A stretch of DNA of 64,000 nt from Curtobacterium pusillum (GCF_007673235.1 NZ_VDZH01000001.1:797261-861260); one strand, 5' to 3'. Shown: positions 51,717-60,918, numbered from the stretch's first letter. Notes: generated by a model not told the origin, from the letters alone. Program-made: numbers and translations.

Positions 51717-52670
51717 TCAGGCAGTGCGGGCGTGGATCCGGGCGAGGTCGGCTGCGCCCACGACACCGGCGTCGTTGACGAGCTCGGCGATCACGAAGTC
51801 CGGCTCCGGGTGGTACCCGCGGGCCGGGAGGTTGTTGAGGTACGCCTGCTTGATCGGGTCGAGCAGCCGGTCCCCCGCGCTCGCGACACCGCCGCCGAAG
51901 ACGAACAGCTGCGGGTCGAGCACGGCGGACAGCGAGGCGCAGGCCTCGCCGAGGTGCCGACCGAGCCGCCGCAGGGCCGCGAGGGCACCGGGGTCGTCGG
52001 CCAGGATCAGGTCGCCGACGATGTGCCCGTCGAGCTCGCCGCCGTTCGCCTCGCGCGCCTCGGCCAGTGCCTGCCCGATGCCGCCGGCGTCCGCGACGTC
52101 GTTCGCCATGCGCTGGAGGGCACGACCGGAGCCGTACTGCTCGATGCATCCGCGCGCGCCGCACCCGCAGGGCAGCCCGTTCGGCACGATGCGGAGGTGG
52201 CCGATCTCGCCGCCGGTGCCGAAGCCCCCGCGGAACAGTCGGTCCTCGGTCACGATCGCGCCACCGACACCGGTGCCGATCGTGAGCATGGTCATGTCGG
52301 ACACGAGCCGGCCGGCACCGAAGCGGAACTCCGCCCAGCCCGCCGCGTTGGCGTCGTTGTCGACCGTGATGTGCAGGTCGCCGATGCGCTGCTGCAGCTT
52401 CTGGCGCAGCGGCTCGTTCCGCCAGCGGATGTTCGGCGTGTAGTAGACGATCGACTGCGATGCGTCGATGAAACCAGGGGCGGCGACGCCGACCGCGCTG
52501 ACCTCGTTCGCGGCGCGCAGTCGCGAGACCATCGCGACGACGTCGTCCAGCATGGCGTCCGGGTCCGCAGCGTTGGTGGCCACCCGGTCCTCGGCGACGA
52601 TCTCGCCCAGTTCCGTGACGACCGCACCCGCGATCTTGGTGCCCCCGATGTCGATTCCGATGGCGTGCAC
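51717..52670 (-). CDS. glk: ROK family glucokinase
   Basis: Phosphorylates glucose with ATP (family assignment), 317 residues from GTG 52670. AIGIDIGGTKIAGAVV is the phosphate-binding start, TVDNDANAAGWAE holds the catalytic Asp, ELGEIGHLR-type segment reads GGEIGHLRIVP, and the zinc site is CGCGARGCIEQYGSG. Similar to actinobacterial GlkA rather than the NagC repressors because no N-terminal HTH exists. plsC follows 11 nt after its stop, so the two are probably one transcript. It is divergent from the fadD-like gene. Confidence 0.88.
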   Translation of the reverse strand: MHAIGIDIGGTKIAGAVVTELGEIVAEDRVATNAADPDAMLDDVVAMVSRLRAANEVSAVGVAAPGFIDASQSIVYYTPNIRWRNEPLRQKLQQRIGDLHITVDNDANAAGWAEFRFGAGRLVSDMTMLTIGTGVGGAIVTEDRLFRGGFGTGGEIGHLRIVPNGLPCGCGARGCIEQYGSGRALQRMANDVADAGGIGQALAEAREANGGELDGHIVGDLILADDPGALAALRRLGRHLGEACASLSAVLDPQLFVFGGGVASAGDRLLDPIKQAYLNNLPARGYHPEPDFVIAELVNDAGVVGAADLARIHARTA

Positions 52671-52688
52671 GAGGGTCGAGCCTACCGG

Positions 52689-52708
52689 TTCCGTGCGTCC
52701 ACACGGAA
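52689..52708. promoter_or_regulatory. Palindromic operator candidate between glk and fadD-like gene
   Basis: TTCCGTG-N6-CACGGAA, a perfect 20-bp dyad in the 121-bp divergent gap. A plus-strand -10-like box TATGCT lies at 52726-52731, so the dyad would cover the -35 region of the fadD promoter and the start region of glk. The binding regulator is unknown. Confidence 0.5.
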
Positions 52709-52791
52709 CGCACGCCACCGCGCCCTATGCTGGCGGTGTCGCCTCGAGGATGAGGCGCACTCGAATCGAACCGGCCGACAAGGGAGTCACC

Positions 52792-54636
52792 GTGAACGAT
52801 CAGCGGCACCCAACCCCGATCACCGCACCCGACCACGGCTCAGCCGCGCGCCTGCTCTCCGAGCGGGCCAGGAAGACGCCGGACCGGCCGATCCTGGCCG
52901 AGCGCCACGGCGACACGTGGACCACCATCACCGCGGCCGACGTCCACCGTCGGGTCCGCGGGATCGCGAAGGGCTTCGTCGCCGCCGGCCTCGAACCCGG
53001 CGCCCACGTCGCGATCCTGTCGCGCACACGCCTCGAGTGGACGCTCGTCGACTTCGCCGTGTGGACCGCCGGCCTGGTGTCCGTCCCCGTCTACGAGACC
53101 AGCTCCCCCGACCAGGTGCGCTGGATCCTGTCCGACTCCGAGTCGGTCGCGATCGTGGTCGAGCAGGAGGAGCACGCACGCCGGGTCGCCTCCATCGCGC
53201 CGGACCTGCCGCACCTCGGGCAGCACTGGACGATCGACGGCGGCGGCCTCGACGACCTGACCCGCCTCGGCGAGGACGTCACCGACGCCGAGCTCGACGC
53301 CCGCACCGCCGACGTGCACGGCCACGACGACGCCACGATCATCTACACGTCGGGCACCACCGGCCGGCCGAAGGGGTGTGTGCTCCGGCACGACAACTTC
53401 ACGGCGACCGTCGAGGGAGCCTCCGAGGCGATGCCCGAGGTCGTCGCGGACGATGCCTCCACCCTGCTGTTCATCCCGATGGCCCACGTCTTCGCGCGGT
53501 TCATCGCCGCGATGAGCGTCGCCGAGGGTGTCCTGGTCGGCCACGAGCCCGACACGAAGGACCTCATGCAGGCGGTGTCGACCTTCAAGCCGACGTTCCT
53601 GCTCGCCGTCCCGCGCGTGTTCGAGAAGATCTACAACTCCGCCGAGCAGAAGGCCGACCTCGGCGGCAAGGGGAACGTGTTCCGCGCCGCCGCCCGGACC
53701 GCCGTCGCCCACTCCGAGGCACTCGCGAAGGGGAAGGTGCCGCTCGGCCTCGCCCTGCGGTTCAAGCTGTTCGACAAGCTCGTCTACGCCAAGCTCCGTG
53801 ACGCCATCGGCGGACGCGTGCAGTACGCGATCAGCGGCTCGGCCCCGCTCTCCCCGCGGCTGTCCCACTTCTTCCGGTCGATCGGCGTGCTCATCCTCGA
53901 GGGCTACGGCCTCACCGAGACCACCGCCCCCGCGACCGTGAACCGCGCCGGCGAGCTCCGGATCGGCAGCGTCGGCCGCGCGCTCCCGGGCGTGGAGATC
54001 CGGATCGCGGACGACGACGAGATCCTCATCCGCGGCGTCGACGTGTTCGACCGCTACTGGCGGAACGACGAGGCGACCGCGAAGGCGAAGCCCGACGGCT
54101 GGTTCCACACCGGCGACCTCGGCCGGCTCGACGCCGACGGCATCCTCACCGTCACCGGGCGCGCCAAGGAGCTCATCGTCACGGCGAGCGGCAAGAACGT
54201 CGCCCCGGCACCGCTCGAGGACGGCATCCGCGAGCACCCGATCGTCGGCCAGGTCGTCGTCGTCGGCGAGGGCAAGCTGTTCGTCGCCGCCCTCGTCACG
54301 CTCGACCGGGACATGCTCAGCGGCTGGTGCGAGACGCGCGGGATCACGCCGGCGCTCACCCCGCACGAGGCCGCCTACGACGAGCGGGTCCACCAGGCCG
54401 TGCAGGAGGCGATCGACGCCGCCAACCAGCGCGTGTCCCGGGCCGAGTCGGTGCGGTCATTCACCATCCTCGACACCGACCTCACGGAGGCGTCCGGGCA
54501 CCTCACGCCGAAGCTGACGATCAAGCGGTCGGTCGTGGTGAAGGACTTCGCCGCGGACATCGAGCACATCTACTCGGGCTCGAAGGTGCAGACCACGGCG
54601 ACGCCCGTCGTCGAGGGTCGCCGCCGCCGCGCGTAG
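52792..54636 (+). CDS. Long-chain fatty acid--CoA ligase (FadD15-like)
   Basis: AMP-binding acyl-CoA synthetase, 614 residues, Rv2187 position. GTG 52792 with AAGGGAG upstream. AMP motif IIYTSGTTGRPKG, the linker YGLTETTAPATVN, TGDLGRLDADG and the late Lys region GRAKELIVTASGKNVAP are all present. It has the insert of long-chain enzymes between KIYNSAEQKADLGGKG and YAISGSAPL. Cytoplasmic. Its stop codon TAG lies within the first unit of the family B element (54627-54761). Confidence 0.92.
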   Translation: MNDQRHPTPITAPDHGSAARLLSERARKTPDRPILAERHGDTWTTITAADVHRRVRGIAKGFVAAGLEPGAHVAILSRTRLEWTLVDFAVWTAGLVSVPVYETSSPDQVRWILSDSESVAIVVEQEEHARRVASIAPDLPHLGQHWTIDGGGLDDLTRLGEDVTDAELDARTADVHGHDDATIIYTSGTTGRPKGCVLRHDNFTATVEGASEAMPEVVADDASTLLFIPMAHVFARFIAAMSVAEGVLVGHEPDTKDLMQAVSTFKPTFLLAVPRVFEKIYNSAEQKADLGGKGNVFRAAARTAVAHSEALAKGKVPLGLALRFKLFDKLVYAKLRDAIGGRVQYAISGSAPLSPRLSHFFRSIGVLILEGYGLTETTAPATVNRAGELRIGSVGRALPGVEIRIADDDEILIRGVDVFDRYWRNDEATAKAKPDGWFHTGDLGRLDADGILTVTGRAKELIVTASGKNVAPAPLEDGIREHPIVGQVVVVGEGKLFVAALVTLDRDMLSGWCETRGITPALTPHEAAYDERVHQAVQEAIDAANQRVSRAESVRSFTILDTDLTEASGHLTPKLTIKRSVVVKDFAADIEHIYSGSKVQTTATPVVEGRRRRA

Positions 54637-54761
54637 GGTGCCGTTCCGCTCGTAGGAAGCAGATTCGCGCGTAGGAAGCAGATTCGCGCGTAGGGGGCTG
54701 TTCCTTCCGGCCCCCTACGCGCGATTCGGCATCCCAGGTCGCGTGCGATGGGTCAGAACGC
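54627..54761. repeat. Composite intergenic repeat, family B copy 2
   Basis: Direct units at 54627-54644, 54645-54663, 54664-54682 and 54683-54701. A perfect 15-bp hairpin (54684-54698 with 54710-54724) follows, then the tail with CCAGGTCGCG and ATGGGTCAGAACGC. Same order as 6918-7054. The first unit overlaps the end of the fadD-like gene. Confidence 0.8.
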
Positions 54762-54764
54762 GAC

Positions 54765-54828
54765 CGCGTTCCGGCGTCGCCGCCTTCCGGCGTCACCGCC
54801 TTCCGGCGCAACCGCCTTCCGGCGCAAC
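54765..54828. repeat. Four tandem 16-bp repeats
   Basis: Units start at 54765, 54781, 54797 and 54813. The last two are identical (CGCCTTCCGGCGCAAC). The first two differ at a few positions. They join family B copy 2 to the family A hairpin, the last unit overlapping its arm. Confidence 0.8.
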
Positions 54829-54883
54829 CGCCTGGAGGCCCGGATCACGTCCCTGGGACGCGATCCGGGCCTCCAGGCGGTTG
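54825..54883. terminator. Family A hairpin with long stem
   Basis: Perfect 22-bp stem (54825-54846 with 54862-54883) and a 15-nt loop that can itself pair (CGTCCC / GGGACG). It contains the CTGGAGGC arm of the family but a different core. It lies between the fadD-like gene and the convergent small ORF and def. Confidence 0.7.
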
Positions 54884-54941
54884 CCACTGCGCGCGGGGCG
54901 CGACCCGCTGTCGGGTCAGCGCGTCGGCGTCTGCTGCGCGG

Positions 54942-55073
54942 TCAGTGCTCGAGCGTCTGCTGCGCATCCGGGGCGTCGAGGACGGCCGTCGAGGAGGTCG
55001 TGACCGGGACCTCGGCGGGGCGACGGTTGGTGCGGGTGCGGTGCGAGCTGAGCTCGTCGTTCTGAGCGGTCAT
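54942..55073 (-). CDS. Small hypothetical protein (43 residues)
   Basis: Open frame from ATG 55073 with a Thr/Arg-rich sequence (MTAQNDELSSHRTRTNRR at the N-terminus), no membrane segment and no recognised domain. It lies 117 bp downstream of def on the same strand. A purine stretch CCAGGAC lies 9 nt before the ATG. It may be a real short gene or chance in GC-rich DNA. The upstream gap contains a CCCCC-GT-GGGGG stretch near 55164. Confidence 0.3.
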   Translation of the reverse strand: MTAQNDELSSHRTRTNRRPAEVPVTTSSTAVLDAPDAQQTLEH

Positions 55074-55190
55074 GCTGGGTGTCCTGGGGGTGTGGGAAAC
55101 GGTGTCGGTGGGAAGCCGACAGCAGCACGGTACCTCTTCGTCAGGACAAAGCGACAATCCCCCGTGGGGGTGTCACTCTCCTTGCAACCG

Positions 55191-55694
55191 TCAGTGGAAC
55201 CAGTCCTGCTCGCGGATGTCGCGGAGCGCCTGCCGCCGGACCTCCGGGTCGAGCGTCATGACGTACACGGTCCCGCCGAGGTGGTCGACCTCGTGCTGCA
55301 GCGCCTCGGCCATCAGTCCGGTGCCCTCGAGCACCACCTCGGCCCCGTCGACGTCGACGCCACGGACCTTCGCGTACGGGTACCGGCGCGTCGGGTACGA
55401 CAGACCGGGCACGGAGAGGCAGCCCTCGTCCATGAGCTCCGGCTCGCCCGAGACCTCGACTATCTCCGGGTTGAGGACGTAGCCGACCTCGCCGTCCACG
55501 TTGTAGGAGAAGGCGCGGAGGCCGACACCGATCTGGGGTGCGGCGACGCCGGCGCGACCGGGCTCCTTGACGGTGTCGATGAGGTCCTGCACGAGGTCGC
55601 GGATTCCCGAGGTCCCGAGAGCGTCGGGCCGGATCGGGTCGGACGGCGAACGGAGGACGGGGTCGCCGAACAGGCGGATGGGACGGACGGTCAC
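55191..55694 (-). CDS. def: Peptide deformylase
   Basis: Removes the formyl group from nascent N-terminal Met, metalloenzyme of 167 residues. The three motifs are intact: [10 protein letters not shown] (motif I), EGCLSVPG (motif II, metal Cys) and QHEVDHLGG (motif III, metal His and catalytic Glu). GTG 55694 lies 1 nt after the pyc stop codon, so it is translated from the same mRNA, an unusual partner. Other genomes carry def near fmt, so this may be one of two copies. Confidence 0.95.
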   Translation of the reverse strand: MTVRPIRLFGDPVLRSPSDPIRPDALGTSGIRDLVQDLIDTVKEPGRAGVAAPQIGVGLRAFSYNVDGEVGYVLNPEIVEVSGEPELMDEGCLSVPGLSYPTRRYPYAKVRGVDVDGAEVVLEGTGLMAEALQHEVDHLGGTVYVMTLDPEVRRQALRDIREQDWFH

Positions 55695-55695
55695 G

Positions 55696-58600
55696 TTACT
55701 GCAGCACCACCAGGAGGTCGCCGGCGTCCACCTGCTGGGTCGCCGGGATCGCGAGACGGCCGACGGTGCCCGACATGGGCGCCGTGATGGCCGCTTCCAT
55801 CTTCATCGCCTCGATGCTCGCCACGGCCTGACCGGCCTCGACGACGTCACCGACGGCGACCTTGAGCGTCACGACACCGGAGAACGGTGCCGCGACGTGC
55901 TTCGGGTCGGACTGGTCCGCCTTCTCGGCGGCCTTCGTCTCGACCTCGATCGAGCGGTCGCGGACGTACACCGGGCGGAGCTGCCCGTTCATCGTCGCCA
56001 TGACCGTGCGGACGCCGCGGTCGTCGGCCTCGCCGATCGCCTCGAGCCCGACGAAGAGGTTCACGCCCTTGCCGAGCGGCACGGTGTGCTCCTGGCCGGG
56101 GCGGAGGCCGTAGAGGTAGTCGACGGTCGGGAGGACCGACAGGTCGCCGTACTGCTCGCGGACGCTCTCGAACTGCTTCGTGGGCTGCGGGAACAGCAGG
56201 CGGTTGAGCGCGCTCCGACGTTCCGGGCCTGCCGTGGTCAGGTTGGCCCGCTCGGCGTCCGGCACCGGCGTGATCTCGAGCCGGACGTCGCGGCCCTCGA
56301 GCACCTTCGAACGGAACGGCTCGGGCCAGCCACCCGGCAGGTCGCCGAGCTCGCCGGCCATGAAGCCGATGACCGAGTCCGGGATGTCGTACTTCTGCGG
56401 GTTCTGCTCGAAGTCCACCGGGTCGGCGTTGACGGCCGCCAGCTGCAGCGCGAGGTCGCCGACGACCTTCGAGGACGGCGTGACCTTGGTCGGGCGCCCG
56501 AGGATCCGGTTCGCCGCGGCGTACCAGTCCTCCACCTGCTCGAAGCGGTCGCCGAGCCCGAGGGCGATGGCCTGCTGGCGGAGGTTCGACAGCTGGCCGC
56601 CCGGGATCTCGTGCTGGTACACGCGACCGGTCGGCCCGGGCAGCCCGGACTCGAACGGGGCGTACGCCCGACGCACGGCCTCCCAGTACGGCTCGAGGTC
56701 GCCGACCGCGGTCAGCGAGATGCCGGTGTCGCGCTCGGTGTGCGCGAGGGCCGCGACGAGGGCGGACATGCTCGGCTGGCTCGTCGTGCCGGCCATCGGC
56801 GCCGCGGCGACGTCCACCGCGTCGGCCCCGGCCCGGGCGGCCGCCAGGAGTGTCGCGAGCTGCCCACCGGCGGTGTCGTGCGTGTGCACGTGCACGGGCT
56901 GGTCGAACCGCTCGCGCAGCGCGGTGACGAGCTTCTCGGCCGCACCGGCGCGGAGGAGCCCGGCCATGTCCTTGATGCCGATGACGTGCGCGCCGGCCTC
57001 GACCATCTGCTCCGCCAGGCGGAGGTAGTAGTCGAGCGTGTAGAGGTCCTCCGCCGGGTCGAGGAGGTCGGCGGTGTAGCAGAGCGCGGCCTCGGCGACG
57101 GCCGTGTCGGTCGCCAGGACGGCTTCGAGGGCCGGACGGAGCTGGCTGACGTCGTTCAGGGCGTCGAACACGCGGAAGACGTCGACGCCCGTCGCGGCGG
57201 CCTCGGCGACGAACGCGTCGGTGACCTCGGTCGGGTACGGCGTGTAGCCCACGGTGTTGCGGCCGCGGAGCAGCATCTGGATCGGGATGTTCGGCATCGC
57301 CTCGCGCAGGGACGCCAGGCGCTCCCACGGGTCCTCGCCGAGGAAACGCAGGGCGACGTCGTACGTGGCACCGCCCCAGGCCTCCACGCTGAGCAGCTGC
57401 GGGGTGAGCCGGGCCACGTGCGGTGCGACGGCGACGAGGTCCTTCGTGCGGACGCGGGTGGCGAGGAGCGACTGGTGGGCGTCGCGCATCGTCGTCTCGG
57501 TGACGGCGAGGGCGGTCTGGTCGCGCAGGGCCTTCGCCCAGGCGCTCGGACCGAGTTCGCGGAGCAGGTCGCGCTGGCCGGCGGGCACGGGCGCCGTCAG
57601 GTCGAGGGCGGGGAGCTTCTCGCTCGGCTCGACCGTCTGCGGACGCCGCTCGCCGTTCGGCTTGTTGACGGTGACGTCGGCGAGCCAGTTCAGGACCTTC
57701 GTGCCGCGGTCCTTCGAGACGTGGCCGCTGAACAGCTGCGGGCGCTCCTCGATGAACTTCGTCGAGACGTCACCGCGGGCGAAGTCCGGGTCCTCGAGGA
57801 CGGCCTGCAGGAACGGGATGTTCGTGCTGACGCCGCGGATGCGGAACTCGGCGAGGGCACGCTTCGCACGGGCGACCGCCGCCGGGAAGTCCCGTCCGCG
57901 GCAGGTCATCTTCGCGAGCATCGAGTCGAAGTGCGGGCTGATCTGCGCGCCGGTGGCGACCGTGCCACCGTCGAGGCGCACGCCCGCGCCACCGGGGCTG
58001 CGGTACGTCGTGATGCGGCCGGTGTCCGGGCGGAAGCCCTGCGTCGGGTCCTCCGTCGTGATGCGCGTCTGCAGTGCCGCGCCGTGCACGCTGACGGTGT
58101 CCTGCGACAGGCCGAGGTCGCCGAGGGTCTGCCCGGCGGCGATCCGCATCTGGGACTGCACGAGGTCGACGTCGGTCACCTCTTCGGTGACGGTGTGCTC
58201 GACCTGGATGCGCGGGTTCATCTCGATGAAGACGTGCTGGCCGGCCCGCTCGCCCTCGGTGTCGAGGAGGAACTCCACCGTTCCGGCGTTCACGTACCCG
58301 ATGGACCGGGCGAAGGCGACGGCGTCGCGGTGCAGCGCCTGCGCGATCGACGGGTCGAGGTTCGGCGCCGGCGCGATCTCGACGACCTTCTGGTTCCGGC
58401 GCTGGACCGAGCAGTCCCGCTCGAACAGGTGGATCGTGCCCGCGTCGGTGCCCGTGGCGTCGGCGAGGATCTGCACCTCGATGTGGCGCGGCCGGATGAC
58501 GGCCTGCTCGAGGAACATCGTCGGGTCCCCGAAGGCGCTGTCGGCCTCGCGCATGGCCTCCTCGAGCGCGGCACGCAGCTCGGGCTTCGTCTCGACCCGG

Positions 58601-59106
58601 CGCATGCCACGGCCGCCACCACCGGCGACGGCCTTCGCGAACACCGGGAAGCCGATGGCGTCCGCGCCGGCGATGAGTTCGTCGATGTCGCGGCTCGCCG
58701 GGGTGCTCGCGAGGACCGGTACACCGGCCGCGATCGCGTGCTCCTTCGCGGTCACCTTGTTGCCGGCCATCTCGAGCACGTGCTCGCCGGGGCCGATGAA
58801 GGTGATGCCGTTCGCGGCCGCGGCGGCGGCGAGCTCCGGGTTCTCCGAGAGGAAGCCGTACCCCGGGTAGATCGCGTCCGCGCCGGACTCGAGCGCCACG
58901 CGGACGATCTCCGAGACGTCGAGGTAGGCACGCACGGGGTGCCCGCGTTCCCCGATCAGGTACGCCTCGTCCGCCTTGAGACGGTGCAGGGAGTTGCGGT
59001 CCTCGTACGGGTAGACGGCGACGGTCTGCGCCCCCAGCTCGTACGCGGCACGGAATGCACGGATGGCGATCTCGCCACGGTTGGCGACCAGGATCTTGCT
59101 GAACAC
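55696..59106 (-). CDS. pyc: Pyruvate carboxylase
   Basis: Biotin enzyme that makes oxaloacetate from pyruvate and bicarbonate, the anaplerotic route to the TCA cycle, 1136 residues. Biotin carboxylase domain (residues ~1-450): [47 protein letters not shown]. Carboxyltransferase barrel (~530-800): [42 protein letters not shown]. Biotinyl domain at the end with EAMKMEAAI, biotin Lys at about 1102. GTG 59106. The ParA gene diverges 60 bp away. The GarA-type switch protein encoded nearby controls the next TCA steps in relatives. Confidence 0.97.
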   Translation of the reverse strand: MFSKILVANRGEIAIRAFRAAYELGAQTVAVYPYEDRNSLHRLKADEAYLIGERGHPVRAYLDVSEIVRVALESGADAIYPGYGFLSENPELAAAAAANGITFIGPGEHVLEMAGNKVTAKEHAIAAGVPVLASTPASRDIDELIAGADAIGFPVFAKAVAGGGGRGMRRVETKPELRAALEEAMREADSAFGDPTMFLEQAVIRPRHIEVQILADATGTDAGTIHLFERDCSVQRRNQKVVEIAPAPNLDPSIAQALHRDAVAFARSIGYVNAGTVEFLLDTEGERAGQHVFIEMNPRIQVEHTVTEEVTDVDLVQSQMRIAAGQTLGDLGLSQDTVSVHGAALQTRITTEDPTQGFRPDTGRITTYRSPGGAGVRLDGGTVATGAQISPHFDSMLAKMTCRGRDFPAAVARAKRALAEFRIRGVSTNIPFLQAVLEDPDFARGDVSTKFIEERPQLFSGHVSKDRGTKVLNWLADVTVNKPNGERRPQTVEPSEKLPALDLTAPVPAGQRDLLRELGPSAWAKALRDQTALAVTETTMRDAHQSLLATRVRTKDLVAVAPHVARLTPQLLSVEAWGGATYDVALRFLGEDPWERLASLREAMPNIPIQMLLRGRNTVGYTPYPTEVTDAFVAEAAATGVDVFRVFDALNDVSQLRPALEAVLATDTAVAEAALCYTADLLDPAEDLYTLDYYLRLAEQMVEAGAHVIGIKDMAGLLRAGAAEKLVTALRERFDQPVHVHTHDTAGGQLATLLAAARAGADAVDVAAAPMAGTTSQPSMSALVAALAHTERDTGISLTAVGDLEPYWEAVRRAYAPFESGLPGPTGRVYQHEIPGGQLSNLRQQAIALGLGDRFEQVEDWYAAANRILGRPTKVTPSSKVVGDLALQLAAVNADPVDFEQNPQKYDIPDSVIGFMAGELGDLPGGWPEPFRSKVLEGRDVRLEITPVPDAERANLTTAGPERRSALNRLLFPQPTKQFESVREQYGDLSVLPTVDYLYGLRPGQEHTVPLGKGVNLFVGLEAIGEADDRGVRTVMATMNGQLRPVYVRDRSIEVETKAAEKADQSDPKHVAAPFSGVVTLKVAVGDVVEAGQAVASIEAMKMEAAITAPMSGTVGRLAIPATQQVDAGDLLVVLQ

Positions 59107-59152
59107 GAGGTCCCTTTCAGCCCGGGTTGAGGTGAGACAACCCTACTGGCGG

Positions 59153-59158
59153 TAACGT
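59153..59158 (+). promoter_or_regulatory. -10 box for a leaderless parA-type transcript
   Basis: TAACGT, ending 8 nt before the GTG start at 59167. No Shine-Dalgarno sequence precedes the start, so the transcript probably begins at or within 2 nt of the GTG. The -35 is unclear (TTGAGG is 20 bp away). Confidence 0.35.
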
Positions 59159-59166
59159 TGCTGACC

Positions 59167-59979
59167 GTGCATGTACTCAGCGTGAGCTCCCTCAAGGGTG
59201 GTGTCGGCAAGACGACGGTGACGCTCGGCCTGACTTCGGCCGCGTTCGCCAAGGGACTGCGCACGCTGGTGGTGGATCTCGACCCGCAGTCGGACGTCTC
59301 GACCGGCCTCGACATCAACCTCTCCGGCCACCTCAACGTGGCCGACGTGCTCGAGAACCCGAAGGAGAAGATCGTCCGTCAGGCGATCGCCCCGTCCGGC
59401 TGGACGAAGGGCTCCCAGGGCAAGATCGACGTCATGGTCGGATCGCCCTCGGCCATCAACTTCGACGGGCCGCACCCGTCCATCCGGGACATCTGGAAGC
59501 TCGAAGAGGCGCTCGCCAACGTCGAGCAGGACTACGACCTCGTCCTCATCGACTGCGCGCCGTCGCTCAACGCCCTCACCCGCACCGCGTGGGCCGCGTC
59601 CGACCGCGTGACGGTCGTCACCGAGCCGGGGCTGTTCTCCGTGGCCGCCGCCGACCGTGCCCTCCGCGCGATCGAGGAGATCCGCCGAGGCCTCTCCCCC
59701 CGCCTGCAGCCGCTCGGCATCATCGTGAACCGCGCCCGCGTGCAGTCGCTCGAGCACCAGTTCCGCATCAAGGAGCTCCGGGACATGTTCGGCCCGCTCG
59801 TGCTCTCGCCGCAGCTGCCCGAGCGCACGTCGCTGCAGCAGGCGCAGGGTGCCGCGAAGCCCCTGCACGTGTGGCCCGGCGAGTCGGCGCAGGAGATGGC
59901 GCGGAACTTCGACCAGCTGCTCGAACGCATCATGCGCACGGGCAAGATCGGCCCGTACGCCGAGGGCGGCGCCGCGTAG
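59167..59979 (+). CDS. ParA/MinD-type ATPase (orphan)
   Basis: Deviant Walker A ATPase, 270 residues from GTG 59167. P-loop SSLKGGVGKTTVTLGL, VDLDPQSDVSTGLD (Walker A'), DLVLIDCAPSLNALT (Walker B) and NRARVQSLEHQFRIKEL. It has no parB gene beside it and no oriC-type context, so it is not the chromosomal segregation pair. Its partner may be a curvature or polar protein such as those encoded earlier in the window. TTG 59158 is an alternative start. It is convergent with the merR gene, with two family C elements between them. Confidence 0.88.
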   Translation: MHVLSVSSLKGGVGKTTVTLGLTSAAFAKGLRTLVVDLDPQSDVSTGLDINLSGHLNVADVLENPKEKIVRQAIAPSGWTKGSQGKIDVMVGSPSAINFDGPHPSIRDIWKLEEALANVEQDYDLVLIDCAPSLNALTRTAWAASDRVTVVTEPGLFSVAAADRALRAIEEIRRGLSPRLQPLGIIVNRARVQSLEHQFRIKELRDMFGPLVLSPQLPERTSLQQAQGAAKPLHVWPGESAQEMARNFDQLLERIMRTGKIGPYAEGGAA

Positions 59980-60008
59980 CGCAGCGCGCGTCCGGTCGGC
60001 GAACCGCC

Positions 60009-60095
60009 GAGGTCGCGCAACACGCCGCACGCGCGCGCTGAGGTCGCGCGAAGCGTCGCGTCGACGGCATCCAGGCGGCAGAACGTGCGACCTCA
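60009..60095. repeat. Family C element C5
   Basis: GAGGTCGCGC at 60009 and 60040 (direct), and the inverted copy ending GCGACCTCA at 60087-60095. Followed at 60119 by a half element of family A (GGCCTGGAGGCACG) without its partner arm. Confidence 0.7.
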
Positions 60096-60181
60096 CGCTC
60101 GTCACAGGGCGGCATCGGCCTGGAGGCACGACGTCCGTCCGCCGAGCGCGTCACGTCGACCTGCGGCCGGCTCGCGTCACC

Positions 60182-60268
60182 GAGGTCGCGCAACACGCCG
60201 CACGCGTGCACCGAGGTCGCGCCAAGCGCCGCCGCGTCGGCACACGGGCGGCAGAACGCGCGACTTCA
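60182..60268. repeat. Family C element C6
   Basis: Same length and order as C5: GAGGTCGCGC at 60182 and 60213 and an inverted GCGACTTCA at 60260-60268. C5 and C6 are 87 nt each and share a GCAACACGCCGCACGCG core, so they look like a tandem duplication 173 nt apart. They fill the 322-bp gap between the convergent parA-type and merR genes. Confidence 0.72.
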
Positions 60269-60301
60269 CGCCCCACACGAGGGCGCGCGGGACGCCCGGC
60301 G

Positions 60302-60862
60302 TCAGGAAGCGCGGGATGCCCGGCGGGCAGCCAGCTCGTCGTCGGGGTCGGCCGCGGGCGTCGCGTCGAGCTCGACGAGGGAGCTCTCGACCTCGCGCAG
60401 GACCTTGCCCACCGCGATGCCGAACACACCCTGGCCACGGGAGACCAGGTCGATGACCTCGTCGTCGGAGGTGCACAGGTAGACCGAGGCGCCGTCGGAC
60501 ATCAGCGTCGTCTGGGCGAGGTCCGACACGCCCGACTCGCGGAGCTGGTTCACGGCGGTGCGGATCTGCTGGAGGGAGATGCCCGTGTCGAGCAGGCGCT
60601 TCACGAGCTTGAGCACGAGGATGTCGCGGAAGCCGTAGAGCCGCTGCGACCCGGAGCCGGCGGCCCCCCGGATCGTCGGCTCGACGAGCTCGGTGCGGGC
60701 CCAGTAGTCGAGCTGGCGGTACGAGATGCCGGCGGCACGGGCAGCGACGGTGCCGCGGTACCCGTTCTGCTCGTCGTGCTCGGGCAGGCCGTCGGTGAAG
60801 AGCAGCCCGAGGTCGTACCGGGTCATCTCCGACTCGGTGCCGGGGGTGTCGTTCCCACTCAT
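60302..60862 (-). CDS. MerR family regulator, Rv1830-like
   Basis: Predicted transcription factor, 186 residues from ATG 60862 (GGAAGG 8 nt upstream). A GTG 15 nt earlier is less likely. The winged HTH is GTVAARAAGISYRQLDYWARTELVEPT, followed by SGSQRLYGFRDILVLKLVKRLLDTGISLQQIR. The C-terminus has a small effector-like domain (GASVYLCTSDDEVIDLVSRG). The M. tuberculosis homologue Rv1830 (McdR/ResR) controls division and growth genes. Gene order with the FtsR- and GarA-like genes matches Rv1827-Rv1830. A TCAA-N7-TTGA dyad lies 40 bp upstream of the start. Confidence 0.9.
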   Translation of the reverse strand: MSGNDTPGTESEMTRYDLGLLFTDGLPEHDEQNGYRGTVAARAAGISYRQLDYWARTELVEPTIRGAAGSGSQRLYGFRDILVLKLVKRLLDTGISLQQIRTAVNQLRESGVSDLAQTTLMSDGASVYLCTSDDEVIDLVSRGQGVFGIAVGKVLREVESSLVELDATPAADPDDELAARRASRAS

Positions 60863-60901
60863 CAGGCTGCCTTCCACGACGATCGAGCTCTCATCCGAAC
60901 G

Positions 60902-60918
60902 TTCAATGACGGGTTGAG
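60902..60918. promoter_or_regulatory. Dyad upstream of the Rv1830-like merR gene
   Basis: TTCAA-N7-TTGAG, 40 bp upstream of the merR start. The same core, TCAA-N7-TTGA, lies before ftsZ (27769-27787). An outer dyad CTCTCA / TGAGAG (60888-60893 and 60915-60920) overlaps it. Candidate autoregulatory or FtsR site. Confidence 0.42.

Noticed and set aside
55567-59130. 1187-codon plus-strand open frame opposite pyc
   Set aside because: The minus strand encodes a complete pyruvate carboxylase with all motifs. Long antisense frames are normal in high-GC DNA. The antisense product is Arg/Val/Asp-rich with no domain.
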